From NCBI GenBank assembly GCA_947623455.1, contig OX392542.1:11415625-11479624 (forward strand): 64,000 nucleotides of DNA, read 5' to 3'. Under the pieces are notes generated by a model that ran no database searches, was not told where the DNA came from, and saw only the letters and a program-made list of their open reading frames with translations. Position 1 is the stretch's first letter. Each line of letters starts with the position of its first letter. Position numbers and translations under genes: made by a program. Positions 55,601 to 63,799 of the stretch are shown piece by piece. The stretch is from Mimachlamys varia. Lineage: Eukaryota; Mollusca; Bivalvia; Pectinida; Pectinidae.

Positions 55601-58600
55601 TGTATCTATGTTACTACAGACATGTATCTATGTTACTACAGACATGTATCTATGTTACTACAGACTTGTATCTATGTTACTACAGACATGTATCTATGTT
55701 ACTACAGACATGTACCTATGTTGCTACAGACATGTATCTATGTTACTACATACATGTATCTATGTTACTACAGACATGTATCTATGTTACTACAGACATG
55801 TAACTATGTTACTACAGACATGTATTTTTGTTACTACATACATGTATTAATGTTACTACAGACATGTATTTTTGTTACTACATACATGTATTAATGTTAC
55901 TACAGACATGTATCTATGTTACTACAGACATGTATCTATGTTACTACATACATGTATTAATGTTACTACAGACATGTATCTATGTTACTACAGACATGTA
56001 TCTATGTTACTACAGACATGTATCTATGTTACTACAGACATGTATCTATGTTACTACAGACATGTATCTATGTTACTATAGACTTGTACCTATGTTACTA
56101 CAGACATGTATCTATGTTACTACAGATTTGTATCGATGTTACTATAGACGTATATTTTAAACAAAGTCCTAAAACACACGTTACTATTGTTGACAAACAA
56201 ATCCGGTTGAGCTTTATGTAAGTTTGTTAATAACTAACGTGTTATAGGACTGTAACAATGTAAATATGCTTTGTTTATAGTTATTTCGAACAGTTTTTGA
56301 ACTATAAATCAAGTGTTGACAACCATGAAAATGATGAGATAAATGATATTACAATAGTCATATAACAGCATTTGCCCTCATAAAGCATTACAAAAGAAGG
56401 ACCTAGAAAAAATATAGATATCAATGTATGTTACTAATAATTTGTATCTTTGATACTACATACAAACAGCTATATTGTTACTGGACGTAGATAAGTTACT
56501 ACAAACATACAGTTATGTGTCTCCGTACATGTAGATTTGACTCTACAAATGTAACACGCGACAATCTGACCTAATGCTACTGACAAGTATTATCGCTGTG
56601 ATTTATATTGCAAAACTGAGGATTTGTTTACGTCGTAGCCAATTCGTCCTTCCGTGTTGACGCTGGATTTAACATGCTGAGATACATAATCTATTTATGT
56701 GTTAATTTCCCAAAGCATGTTTTTAAACAAAATCGTAAACGAAAGCAGACATTGTCAGTGCATTTTAAAGTTTTGTGTCATTCTAAATGAACCTCATCGA
56801 TAGCTTCACATGTATAACACGTTTAAATGATTATGGCAGTTTGTATTAAGCATCAACTAGCATAGGTGCTGCTACCTGTGAGTGTATAGAGTTTTCCCCT
56901 TCAATAATACATTTTGTATAAGCAGTTCGATAATATTAACAACAATTCACCTCTATAACCCGGTTAAAAATATGAACTATTCCAACATGATCGCATTCCC
57001 CTGCACCCTTAGAATGCATTAGTGACTGTTTGACACCAGTATGCTCCATAGTTTACATAGACACACGTGCTGGCCATGTGCAATAACATGCACGTCCGAG
57101 ACTGCTTGATTAAATGCCCGCTGGGGGCGAAACGCCACCAATTAAGTAACTGTTCATGCTAAATATATCATATCACGAAGGCTGCAGGTTTCTATTTCGA
57201 GCACGAATAGTTCCGTTCCTTTACTGCATTATCTTAGCTAGTTCTCTCCGAGAAGCAGTTGTCACAATATATTGTGAGTAATTTATGAATGACATTTCAT
57301 ACATGAATCGTTTATATCCAACAATGGCTAACCCAAACAGGCGACTTACGATTGCAACTAGAAAGAATTTTATTTAACTTAAATATTATTGAGATAGGGG
57401 GAGGACACAATCGCCCTTTGGCTGTGGTCCGGCATCTGTTTTTGATAAATTCTGTAATTTTCAGTTGCTCTTCTCCTGCACCCCAACCATCCGTTTTCAG
57501 TTGCTCTTCTCCAGCCTTCAAGAAATATCCCACATTACTTTCATTTCAATTCCAAAAAACGTTTCCATGTTATGTCATTCCAATATTAGGAATGATCAGG
57601 ATATAACTTGGCCACCAGACAAACAAATATAATATTGACAGCTGAAATTTGTTATTGCTATTTCCAAATACTGGAAGGATTCTTCTCAGATCAGCTATTT
57701 TAATCATCACCAATATCAGTGATAAAATCCATATTTAAAGATATATTTTCTATCAATTAGCAACGGTAAAAAGTCACATCAAATAAGCTAAATGTGAATA
57801 GTTTAATTTTACTTCTAAATTCATAAATTAAAGGGGTTTTACGCACCTGACCCTCCTGCTTCTACATTAGTTTAGAAACTTTGGATTCCTACCTTTTGGT
57901 CCCTAGCATCACTGAAGAGTCTTAGGAGGACGAAACAGCTGTATGATGCAGTTTTATTAATTTTTTCGGCATACTGTATCTATGACTAAGTTTAAGAGGT
58001 GCAGCATATGTGTGTGTTACGTCATCTACATGTACATTGAAGAGAAAAGAAATATAACAATCCAACACAGCACCAACAAATTCAGATGAGGGATGGTAGA
58101 CACACTATTTCAGTGGAACCTGATAATTCTATCCAAATATAAACGCTTACTCTTTTGGAACACTTGGTCTTATTCTCTTGTACTTTTACAACGGTCTCCA
58201 TGTGGATCTTTCCCTATTTCGTATTTTGCCCCTAGTTTAATCGATTTTGAGTATGGTTTTGTTGACATTTCGGTATTCTCTATTTTTCTATCCAATAACA
58301 CAACTCTCAGTGATTATATGCATAGGTACAGACATGGAATGTACATTTGCTATTTATCTACTACGTATATACATTACTACGTTCGACGCACGTTTCAGCT
58401 TTTAACATTAATTGATGTACATGTATGTATTATATACGAATTCAATTTGCTCGATTTGTAATCCAAAGCAAATTCAAAGCACTTCCTCCGCAACAGATGT
58501 CAATATTTTGTATTTTGCTATCACTTGTCAAAAAGGTCAATAAATGTCACATAATATTTTGATTTCAGTCGTTTGTATCCGTAGTACATTTAGTCCTGTT

Positions 58601-59417
58601 ATTTAAAAGTTCTGCTCATTGGTTAACATAACATTTCAATTATCTGTATAGATTTCAACATTTAGGCGACTAAAGGGTACATTGTAATACATTTATACAT
58701 ATACAGAATCTGACTACGTTATCACGGATATTTCCACAACATATATCAGCAATGAAATTGAGTTATCTGTAACTTGAATATAACCCAGATTACAGCTGAG
58801 GCCCTTGGACTCTTGTTATTTATTGCTTGGCATATTGTATCGATTGCTAAAAGTGTTATCATAAGTGCTTGTATTACGTTCACCTTGATACATTATGTGT
58901 TATTGAAACTTGTTTTTTATTTGTTTGTCATCTTTATCGATTGGTAAATTCTATATGTGTAATCATAAGCAGTTTTACGTTATTTTGGTATGTTATGTTT
59001 TGTTGAGAAAATTAAAACATTCAAGTTTTATCTTATCCACAAAAATACCTATTAAGCATTTCACTGCGTTTGCATGACAAAGGGACCTGTCGGCCATGAA
59101 AAGTAGCGATACGTCTTGAACTTCGTGAAAGGTTGGTTGGTCATATATACTTGCACATGTATTTCCAAATCGATGACTATTAATAAAGGTATATAGACAT
59201 CCGTGAAACACTTACCGCCACCGTTTTTGTAACACAGATAGGGGAATCTCCAGACATTTCCGAACCCGACAGAGAATCCAACACAAGCTAGGAGAAAGTC
59301 GAGTCGGGAAGACCACGTTTCCCGTTTGTTAAGTCCCTTGTTGTTATCTTCGACATCGTCAAAGAAGGCTTTCCCTTCCTCTTCAAACTTCTCATTGCAG
59401 TTCTCTGTTGTCTTCAT
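31515..59417 (-). CDS. SLC6-B: Na+/Cl--dependent symporter, inverted paralog of SLC6-A (13 exons)
   Basis: Coding exons in transcript order: 59417-59216, 50555-50424, 46626-46335, 46111-45979, 43437-43303, 42120-42017, 41554-41430, 39231-39119, 35062-34925, 34274-34175, 33747-33647, 32129-31953 and 31616-31515. They sum to 1854 nt, giving 617 aa, and all introns are GT-AG. It has the same fold and motifs as SLC6-A: TM1 FGNVWRFPY, the EL2 Cys pair, Q306/S310 in TM6, NSGTS and GIDSQ. Every intron position and phase matches A. Differences include 17 more codons in EL2 with four sequons, Asn315 where A has Ile298 in the predicted pocket, and a tail two codons shorter. Expected to be a plasma-membrane carrier for an amino acid or osmolyte; the substrate is not determined. 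Confidence 0.93.
31953..32129 (-). CDS. SLC6-B exon 12 (TM11 end, TM12)
   Basis: Residues 526-584, [15 protein letters not shown] through YGFTME. Acceptor TTTTAG, donor GGAG|GTAAAT, 177 nt. Confidence 0.92.
32285..32345 (+). repeat. Rep-A fragment
   Basis: GTGTCATCGATGAAGCAGAA followed by a diverged CCTGGGCTGAG matches the Rep-A core. The flanks are lost. It lies in SLC6-B intron 11. Confidence 0.5.
32346..33000 (-). other. rest of intron 11, nothing recognised
   Basis: AT-rich; no feature identified. Confidence 0.3.
33005..33440. repeat. fold-back element with a 28-bp hairpin
   Basis: At 33262-33289 and 33303-33330 two arms pair at 27 of 28 positions around a 13-nt loop (GGCGATCTCAAC against GTTGAGATCGCC). 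Further out, TCTATTGCACGAGG (33061) and ACCGTGCAATAGTC (33398), and ATCGCTAAAA in both orientations, suggest outer inverted repeats of a ~430 bp element. Confidence 0.7.
33647..33747 (-). CDS. SLC6-B exon 11
   Basis: Residues 492-525, [16 protein letters not shown] then TM11 start. Acceptor TTTTAAG, donor TATA|GTAAGT. Confidence 0.92.
33748..34174 (-). other. intron 10 of SLC6-B, nothing recognised
   Basis: No repeat or RNA gene seen. Confidence 0.3.
34175..34274 (-). CDS. SLC6-B exon 10 (TM10)
   Basis: Residues 459-492, [17 protein letters not shown]. Acceptor ATTTCAG, donor TATG|GTAAGA. 100 nt, as in A. Confidence 0.92.
34275..34924 (-). other. intron 9 of SLC6-B, nothing recognised
   Basis: T-rich intron without clear repeats. 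Confidence 0.3.
34925..35062 (-). CDS. SLC6-B exon 9 (TM9)
   Basis: Residues 413-458, [18 protein letters not shown] through LSMIAE. Acceptor ATTTTAG, donor CGAG|GTAGTT. Confidence 0.92.
35063..39118 (-). other. intron 8 of SLC6-B (4 kb), few features
   Basis: A short Rep-A remnant lies at about 35978-36030 (GAAGCTTCAACAAAACCATA). A purine-rich run (AGAGAGAAACAGG, AAGGAGAGAGAGGG) lies at 38050-38185. The remainder, including the short open frames, shows nothing recognisable. Confidence 0.4.
39119..39231 (-). CDS. SLC6-B exon 8 (EL4 and TM8)
   Basis: Residues 375-412, [16 protein letters not shown] through GIDSQ. Acceptor GTTTCAG, donor GTCAG|GTACTA. The protein is almost identical to A, but the DNA differs at 24 of 113 sites. 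Confidence 0.93.
39232..40041 (-). other. intron 7, first part
   Basis: The only notable motif is a perfect inverted repeat of TGACGTCATAAA at 39892-39926. Otherwise nothing recognised. Confidence 0.35.
39892..39926. repeat. CRE-containing hairpin
   Basis: TGACGTCATAAA and TTTATGACGTCA are perfect 12-bp arms around a 10-nt loop that itself contains GACGTC. CREB-type factors bind TGACGTCA, but as this word recurs in repeats here, repeat origin is at least as likely as regulation. Confidence 0.5.
40042..40190. repeat. ACTCG palindromic element (~150 bp)
   Basis: The arms run outward from the centre CCTTAAGG near 40113. AATCTTACACTCATGTCAA on the left pairs with TTGACACTCGTGTAAGATC on the right, and AAACTCGTTAAATAATTTG with CAATTATTGAACTCGTTT. 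It may form a long hairpin. A related decayed copy is at 11860-11995. Confidence 0.78.
40191..41429 (-). other. intron 7, last part, nothing recognised
   Basis: No repeat or RNA gene seen. An 86-codon + strand frame at 41153-41413 has no recognisable domain. Confidence 0.3.
41430..41554 (-). CDS. SLC6-B exon 7 (TM7)
   Basis: Residues 333-375, [16 protein letters not shown] onward. Acceptor ATTATAG, donor GTCAG|GTAAAG, 125 nt. Confidence 0.92.
41660..41892 (+). repeat. Rep-A copy (partial, + strand)
   Basis: ATTCTGTATCATTGTGTGAT, AGGAACACCTGGTCTTATCC, TACTTTTACAAGGATCTCCA and TTTTGTTGACGCTTCTCTAT appear in reference order. The stretch between ATATGAAG and GAAGATGC is deleted. It lies in intron 6 of SLC6-B, antisense to the gene. 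Confidence 0.65.
42017..42120 (-). CDS. SLC6-B exon 6 (TM6, substrate pocket)
   Basis: Residues 299-333, with Q306, W309, S310, Y311, S312 and N315, then GSYNKF. Acceptor ATTTCAG, donor ACAG|GTATGA. Asn315 replaces the hydrophobic residue normally found at this pocket position. Confidence 0.92.
42121..43302 (-). other. intron 5 of SLC6-B, nothing recognised
   Basis: About 1.2 kb without clear repeats, compared with 6.75 kb in A. Confidence 0.35.
43303..43437 (-). CDS. SLC6-B exon 5 (TM5)
   Basis: Residues 254-298, [12 protein letters not shown] onward. Acceptor TTTTCAG, donor GGAG|GTATGT. The first 78 nt differ from A at two sites. Confidence 0.93.
43438..44914 (-). other. intron 4 of SLC6-B, distal part
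   Basis: AT-rich with no recognisable element. Confidence 0.3.
44915..45215 (-). repeat. Rep-A copy (- strand)
   Basis: GTCATATCTAAGTAAATGTC, GGCATGTTAATGAGCC, AAAAACGCCCACCTTCATAT and CAGAATATTTCTCAAG match the reverse complement of the middle and 5' part of Rep-A. The 136-codon open frame across it is a by-product. Confidence 0.6.
45415..45810 (+). repeat. Rep-A copy, full length (+ strand)
   Basis: GACGAACAAACTAACAACAC, GGATTCGAGAGATGCAG, ATGGTCGCCATCTTTGTCTC, TTTAGATGTGACCGAGATTC, GAAGCAGAAGGCGCTTACTC, TACTTTTACAAAGATCTCC, TTTTGTTAACGCTTCGGTAT. A stretch equivalent to AACACCTGGTCTTATTCT is deleted. It lies 200 bp after an inverted copy. Confidence 0.72.
45979..46111 (-). CDS. SLC6-B exon 4 (TM4)
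   Basis: Residues 209-253. Acceptor TTTGCAG, donor TAAG|GTGAGT. Positions 46059-45979 are 80/81 identical to SLC6-A, while the first 52 nt are 30/52. Confidence 0.93.
46335..46626 (-). CDS. SLC6-B exon 3 (TM3 and EL2, 17 codons longer than A)
   Basis: Residues 112-209. TM3 and the EL2 Cys pair match A. Four sequons (NKT, NIT, NSS, NIT) lie in a Thr/Ser/Val-rich extension. Acceptor TTTACAG, donor GGGA|GTAAGT, phase 2. Confidence 0.93.
46627..46938 (-). other. intron 2 of SLC6-B, start
   Basis: It contains TGACGTCA near 46891 and TGACGTCAT near 46908, just outside the inverted-repeat element. No other feature. Confidence 0.3.
46939..47402. mobile_element. non-autonomous element with ~62-bp terminal inverted repeats
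   Basis: 46939-47000 (TGGTACACTTCTCTGACGTT, TGCATCCCGTGGG) pairs with 47340-47401 (CCCACTGGATGCA, AACGTCAGAGAAGTGTACCG) at roughly 85%. Weaker similarity (AATATTGAC) continues outward to about 47445. The interior has short frames only. It has the form of a MITE or fold-back element of about 0.46-0.55 kb. Confidence 0.7.
47403..47885 (-). other. intron 2 of SLC6-B, nothing recognised
   Basis: No gene or clear repeat. Confidence 0.3.
47886..47995 (-). repeat. Rep-A fragment
   Basis: ACTCTTGTAAAGTATAAGTA, AAAAAGACCATGTGTTCCGA and AAGGTCAAGCAAAAT follow the reverse complement of the Rep-A core in order, heavily diverged. Confidence 0.45.
47996..50423 (-). other. intron 2 of SLC6-B, last 2.4 kb: nothing recognised
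   Basis: No exon, RNA gene or clear repeat. Overlapping short frames on opposite strands near 48060-48255 and 49480-49685 have no domain and look like chance. Confidence 0.35.
50424..50555 (-). CDS. SLC6-B exon 2 (TM2)
   Basis: Residues 68-112, [17 protein letters not shown] onward. Acceptor TCTACAG, donor GCAGG|GTAGGT, 132 nt as in A. Confidence 0.92.
50556..51750 (-). other. intron 1 of SLC6-B, nothing recognised
   Basis: About 1.2 kb without recognisable elements. Confidence 0.3.
51755..52112 (+). repeat. Rep-A copy, near full length (+ strand)
   Basis: GTTGACGAACAAAGTTAAGA, GTAGGTTGATGAAGACTATG, TGGTTGCCATCTTGGTCTC, ACTTGGATGTGACCTAGAAG, CAGAAGACGCTTTCTCTAAC and CTAGTTTTGTCGATTTTGAG occur in reference order. 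Confidence 0.68.
52255..52728 (+). repeat. 36-bp minisatellite (about 13 units)
   Basis: Units of GTTCTATAAAGGGTTTCTGA plus CCATATAAAGACCACT. Two subtypes alternate: ATAAAGACCACTGTT/CAGTGTT and ATATATACTAGTGGT. It lies in intron 1 of SLC6-B. Confidence 0.9.
52729..53365 (-). other. intron 1 stretch, nothing recognised
   Basis: No clear repeat or gene. Confidence 0.3.
53366..53514 (+). repeat. ~62-bp G-rich tandem repeat, three units
   Basis: GGGGTCACAGGGGAGACTGA, then CAGGGGGTCAGGGGGAGACC, then CAGGGGGTCAAAAGGGAGAC, each followed by a TACATGTA-like word and AAGAG. The runs of three to five G could form G-quadruplexes. Confidence 0.65.
53515..53775 (-). other. spacer between two tandem arrays
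   Basis: No feature recognised. Confidence 0.3.
53776..56155 (+). repeat. 22-bp satellite-like array, ~108 units (2.4 kb)
   Basis: The unit is ATGTATCTATGTTACTACAG plus AC. Variants include AAAC or ATAC for AGAC, CTTG for CATG, and TTTTTG or TTAATG. Higher-order repeats are present; for example a ~108-bp block near 55381-55488 recurs at about 55800-55907. Because 22 is 1 modulo 3 and the unit lacks + strand stops in any frame, it reads open in all three frames for hundreds of codons (period 22 residues). These are not genes. It lies in SLC6-B intron 1. Confidence 0.95.
56164..56254. mobile_element. palindromic mini-MITE, copy 2 (~90 bp)
   Basis: AAGTCCTAAAACACACGTTA pairs with the inverted AACGTGTTATAGGACTG. 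It is the same family as 28526-28628. It abuts the end of the 22-bp array. Confidence 0.75.
56255..57798 (-). other. intron 1 stretch, nothing firm
   Basis: A duplicated CAGTTGCTCTTCTCC word occurs near 57462 and 57498, where both strands are open for about 70-80 codons, but I recognise no domain. The rest shows no feature. Confidence 0.3.
57800..58022 (+). mobile_element. ribozyme-bearing short repeat, copy 2
   Basis: About 220 bp homologous to 27837-28058: TAGTTTAATTTTACTTCTAA, then GGGGTTTTACGCACC, the hammerhead motif, TTTTATTAATTTTTTCGGCA, and GTGCAGCATATGTGTGTGTT. Short repeats carrying type I hammerheads are known in animals as retrozymes and in Penelope-like elements. Its strand is antisense to SLC6-B. 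Confidence 0.7.
57906..57949 (+). ncRNA. hammerhead self-cleaving ribozyme, type I, core intact
   Basis: Stem I GCATCA (57906-57911) pairs with TGATGC (57944-57949), 6 of 6. Core CTGAAGA (57912-57918) fits the CUGANGA consensus. Stem II is GTC (57919-57921) with GAC (57929-57931) and a 7-nt loop. GAA (57932-57934) follows. Stem III is AC/GT (57935-57936, 57941-57942) around AGCT, with A57943 as the cleavage-site nucleotide. Predicted cut is between 57943 and 57944. All conserved core positions are present. The two-pair stem III is typical of minimal forms that may act as dimers. Confidence 0.78.
58140..58295 (+). repeat. Rep-A copy (3' part, + strand)
   Basis: AAACGCTTACTCTTTTGGAA, CACTTGGTCTTATTCTCTTG, CTCCATGTGGATCTTTCC and TTTAATCGATTTTGAGTATG match the reference in order. 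Confidence 0.68.
58300..59215 (-). other. start of intron 1 of SLC6-B, nothing recognised
   Basis: A weak resemblance to the 3' part of the ribozyme-bearing repeat exists near 58815-58885, but it is too diverged to call. Confidence 0.3.
59216..59417 (-). CDS. SLC6-B exon 1 (N-terminus and TM1)
   Basis: Residues 1-68: acidic N-tail, KRETW at 31-35, then TM1 FGNVWRFPY. Donor GGCG|GTAAGT, phase 1, 202 nt exactly as in A. The ATG at 59417 is the only in-frame start near the expected length. The short run CTGTAG before GTGGGACGG upstream could be an acceptor for a 5' UTR exon, but this is not certain. Confidence 0.92.
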
Positions 59418-60500
59418 GGCCGGACCGTCCCACTACAGGTATGTAGCATGAATGAATGCATGCACTATGTACACAGTAGTTAGTGGGCCTAGTTGCGGGG
59501 GTCGAGAGGGGATCTCAGGCGACTGAAGGTTTATATACACATGTACTCTAATAGGTATAGGATCGTACACCTAAAAAAAGGAAATTACGTCTATCATTCC
59601 GATTAAATCTGTTTAGTGTTGTTGCAAGAGCATTTCAAAAGCAAAACAGAATCAATGTGCTACCTTTGATAGAGAGATAGTCCGGCTAAAAAATGACCGT
59701 ATTTTGTACAATGGACACAATGATTTTATCGATATTGTTGTTATAATGAACTAAATGTGTTATCTTGTATCATTCTTTTTGCATGTTTTGCTTGAATTAA
59801 CACAGGTCATTACATGTCAAAATCAAGGTCAAGGGTTAGCTATATAATACATACCAACAGTTGATCGAGTTACTCATGTTAAAGTTGCCCGAAATAGTGA
59901 TCGATAAGCTTGCTAAAATATCGCTCGACATGCTATATAGAAATAGAACATATCTCACAGTGGCCTATTTGCACCAAATATATTTTACAAGTGGGGTTAA
60001 TATTTTGAGTCCAAAGTTCGAGTGAAAAAATATCAAAATATATGCAATACGACTCAATACGAGCTCGAGTGAAGCATATTAGGTATTACTGAAGATAAAT
60101 GTACTGTTAGATATTTTGTTTATTACATTTATAACAAAAACAACCCGGGAGCGCATAACGACACATCAAGGTGATAATACTCTGCGTGGATAGTTTTACC
60201 ACTAGCAAACCCTACGCGACAAAATAAAGTCAATTCTACAGACATTTTAATGAAATTTAAATACTCATCGCTAACTTATTTTTATCACGTATCTAATGGG
60301 ATTTTTAAATATAACGTATGCTGAAATACTATCATAACATAATTATTTTTAAAAAAGTTCCGTCAACATTTCAGATATACACGCGTTCCTGATAAGCGCT
60401 GAATTCGAAAATGGTCGGAAGTAGTGAACTGCAAGAGTTGTTTTGTTGCCACTTCTTCAGATAACAAAATATCAACACTACTTATATAAGTGAACTATTA
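59418..60500. other. upstream of SLC6-B, no promoter recognised
   Basis: No clear TATA/CCAAT pair like that of SLC6-A. Decayed ACTCGAG words appear near 60060. No gene seen. Confidence 0.3.
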
Positions 60501-60695
60501 GAATATGCTTATACGTGTGCTCACTTGTGAACAAGATGTACATGGTGGGTGTTATCGATGAAACAGAAGACGCTTACTATTCCGGAACACATGATTTTAT
60601 TCTCTTGTACTTGTTCAATGGCGTCCGTGTAATGTAAATCTTTCATTTATTTATATTTTACCCCTAGTTTAATCGAGTTTGAGTTCTAATTCATT
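60500..60695 (+). repeat. Rep-A copy (3' half, + strand)
   Basis: GATGAAACAGAAGACGCTTA, CTATTCCGGAACACATGATT, TTATTCTCTTGTACTTG and CCCTAGTTTAATCGAGTTTG in reference order. Confidence 0.68.
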
Positions 60696-60884
60696 GAAAT
60701 TATATATGCTATAAACATTTTTGTTATATTTGTCTTTATTTGAATTTCAAAACCATTAAACCAGTTTTTTTTCAGTGTCGCTGGTGAACTATTTAATCAC
60801 CAACAATATCGAAAATACTTTCCACACTGTTTCAAAATCAGCGTCTGTTAACAGCTTTCCGAAAACTTATTCTAGTGTCAAACA

Positions 60885-61320
60885 AACCATAACCAAAGCC
60901 CAACGTCAAAAATATGGCAAATGTCACAAAGGAGCAAAGATAATATGACCAGATTCCCCGGAAGTGATGCAATTTCGAGCAAATAAAATATGACTAAAGT
61001 AAATAATTACTCGGACACCTTCAGAGGAAATAAGACCAAATGTCCAGGAAGGATAAGTATCTCCTCATTTATCGACGACACCCACAAGTTAAATCTAGGT
61101 CATATCGCCTCCTTCCCCCAGAGAACAGGGTTAACGACAAAACAATAAAAGTCATTTCAATGAGAATTATAAAAAAGAATATCGGCATTTCGCAAAATGA
61201 ATATAGAAAATATTTCAACAATACGATCATTATTCTTTTAATAAAACTTTCAATCCACCTGAACCTTTGATCCCTGTGTTGATATCCAGCCACTAGTCGC
61301 CATCCATCATGGAAGTCATA
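60885..61320 (-). repeat. Rep-A copy (- strand, diverged)
   Basis: AAATAAGACCAAATGTCCAG, GATAAGTATCTCCTCATTTA, TCGACGACACCCACAAGTTA and AATCTAGGTCATATCGCC match the reverse complement. A second GACCAGATTCCCCGGAAGTG near 60949 shows that two overlapping or nested fragments are present. Confidence 0.6.
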
Positions 61321-61783
61321 TTACTAGAAACAAGCTATTGGTTATACTAGAGACGCAACATTTTTTCCCAAACATGGATGTTGCTATAAAGAAAAAATAT
61401 GTCAATTTTCAGCTGCTTGTTGTTTTAAACAGTGTAGTACAGCTTTGTAGTGAACAGTCCCTGTTTGTCATTTTTTAATTAAAGATCAAGTGAAGCGAAA
61501 GAATCAGAAACATATTAGGGCGACGTGGTCAACAAATATATTTAAGCAATAAAAGAGCGACATGGATATTTATCTGCCAATCAAATTGTATTCATATCGA
61601 CTGTATACTACCATTTGGTAACAGTTCAATGCGTATAGTAACATCAATTAAGATTTTTTAACTGCAGTTAATGAAGCGTTTGAATTTGCCACTTAGCATA
61701 TCACTGACGTCATCAAGTTCAAGTACCGGAACAGCCAGAATTTCAGACAGAATCATACATGTATATAGTCCCTCATGTCTTCA
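61321..61783. other. intergenic, nothing recognised
   Basis: No gene or clear repeat. Confidence 0.3.
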
Positions 61784-62176
61784 TTAAAGGCCCAATATAC
61801 GTAACTTTCGGCAAAAGGTGAAGCGAAAATTAAACGTAATAACTGTTTATATTGATAGATTTTGTTAAGATAAACTGATTTCAGCAATATTGAAGATGAA
61901 TTCTTTCGCGGTTACCGGTACAGCAGCAGTTAAAACTCGGTATTTGTAAACACGCGTCCATTTTGAACCGTCTTCTACATTCGGTTTGTTGTTGAAGTGG
62001 GCCCAACCTGAATTATTTTCAATTCTTTGTATTTTTCTGTCAATGGTTTCTTGTTAGTTACCGCTCAGGTTTACTGCGTTGTAGGCTTATTTTTGCATGG
62101 TTATCAACTAGATTTTTTTCAGAACTTTTCAGAATCACGAAAAAATCTTTGGAAGTTACGTATATTGGGCCTTTAA
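61784..62176. mobile_element. TTAA-flanked MITE, copy 3 (385 bp)
   Basis: Starts AGGCCCAATATACGTAACTT and ends AAGTTACGTATATTGGGCCT, with TTAA at 61784-61787 and 62173-62176. Full-length homolog of the copies at 12264 and 16437. Confidence 0.85.
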
Positions 62177-63795
62177 ACAGACACATGATATAGCGTTTGC
62201 AGAAATTAAAACTTACTCACAAAATGTTTAATGATATATTCTTCTAAGTAAAAATTTTCAAGTATCAAACTTTTTTTCTAATATACATTTTTTGAAAACG
62301 GAGTTCATGGCATCGCAGAAAATGCAAAGATAATGATATGTCAGCGTGCTCGTTTTTGTGCTATGATCGGTCAAAGATACCAATACGACATAATCAGTAA
62401 TTTTTAGTGAATTTTGCAGTTTTGACCAAATGCAGGATATCTTCATACAATATCTTCCGTATTTGTAATCCAAAATGTGTGAATATTTTCAGAAATGACA
62501 AAAATACTATTTTCTTTTAAATTATGGAAGTAGAATGTCTCTGACTTAAATTTGTAACTCTGGAAAGCAAATTTAGTTGCCCCTACCCCTTATTTTTTAA
62601 TGAAAAAATCCGAATTTTTTCACCATTTTTTGAAGATTTAACACGAAATAACAAACGTTCAGCTATTAATTTTTTTAAATATTTAGCATACGAAAAGGAA
62701 ATTAGTTTCTCTGTCTAAAACCGTCATAAAAAGGGGAGTTAGCGTGCTTTATTTTTTGTCCCGTTACTATTTGTTATTTTTCACAATTTCAGGTTCAAAA
62801 ATAAAAAGTGCTCCAATTACACTAAATATATGAAAAAAATATAAAAAGTATATAATTATCCACTTTGTTGCATAATATTTCTATAATATTGAAAATTATA
62901 AAGTTATACACAAACAATTAGCTTTCCATGATTAAAAATGGCAAAACACTGACGTTTTTAAAGAGTTCAAGCCAGCATCAAAAGGTGAAATTTCAGCCTT
63001 TCACGAAGTGCAAAATATACACGGAAATACGCATTTTCATAATGGCCGCCGAATTGGTAATTTTTTTTAAATGTATGTAAAACAAGTTTCACAAGCAACA
63101 GACACTTATTATTTGACACAATTTTCAGATGCATATACGCTATTAAAAGTGATCAAAATTTCTCCAATACAATGCAAAATGTTGAAATGAGATTAAAACG
63201 AGACTTGAACGTGACTGAAACATCAGAAGACTACATCCTTAATGCGTCTTCATAACAAAGCTTTTTTAATCTTTTACGCCTTGCTACTCATATGATATTG
63301 ATTATATCGCGCATTTATATCAATTTGTTAAGTGTGACGTGACTCATGTATTCATACACGGACCTTATCGCTGTAAGTTGTAGTATACAGGTTATGAATA
63401 CAATTGGGTTTACTAACAGCATATAGGCAAATGCAATACAGAATGATAATATAGTAATCTAAACACCGGCACTTCTCTGGTGTATGTGATTATACAGCTC
63501 ACAAACTGCTCGTTTGGTAAATACAACGTCGTATGAAAACCAAGACCAATACAATAGACAAAGATGCTTTCCCACGCAATCAGACATGGTTGGTTGAACA
63601 TGTGACATATATATCTAGATATGTGAGTTCGATAAATGTACATTAACATTATTTATTTGTCCACTTTGTACAATTTTCAGCGCTAAAACCTTGCTTTAAG
63701 CTGCCTATTGGATCACACTCTGAGAGATATGCAAAACATTGCGAAATTACAGCCCGGTTCCGGTGTTGAACAGAATCCAGACTATATATCTTTGA
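62177..63795. other. upstream region, nothing recognised
   Basis: AT-rich. The short open frames have no recognisable domain, and no clear repeat is visible. Confidence 0.3.
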
Positions 63796-63799
63796 TCTT

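Noticed and set aside
53779..56160. Many long + strand open frames up to 533 codons
   Set aside because: They are translations of the 22-bp tandem repeat in three frames, with a strict 22-residue period and no domain.
57312..57606. Overlapping frames on both strands with CSSPAPQPS / [12 protein letters not shown] motifs
   Set aside because: The resemblance arises from a duplicated 15-bp word; no domain or splice context supports a gene.
58810..58890. Possible third ribozyme-bearing repeat
   Set aside because: Only a loose match to the 3' part and no hammerhead core.
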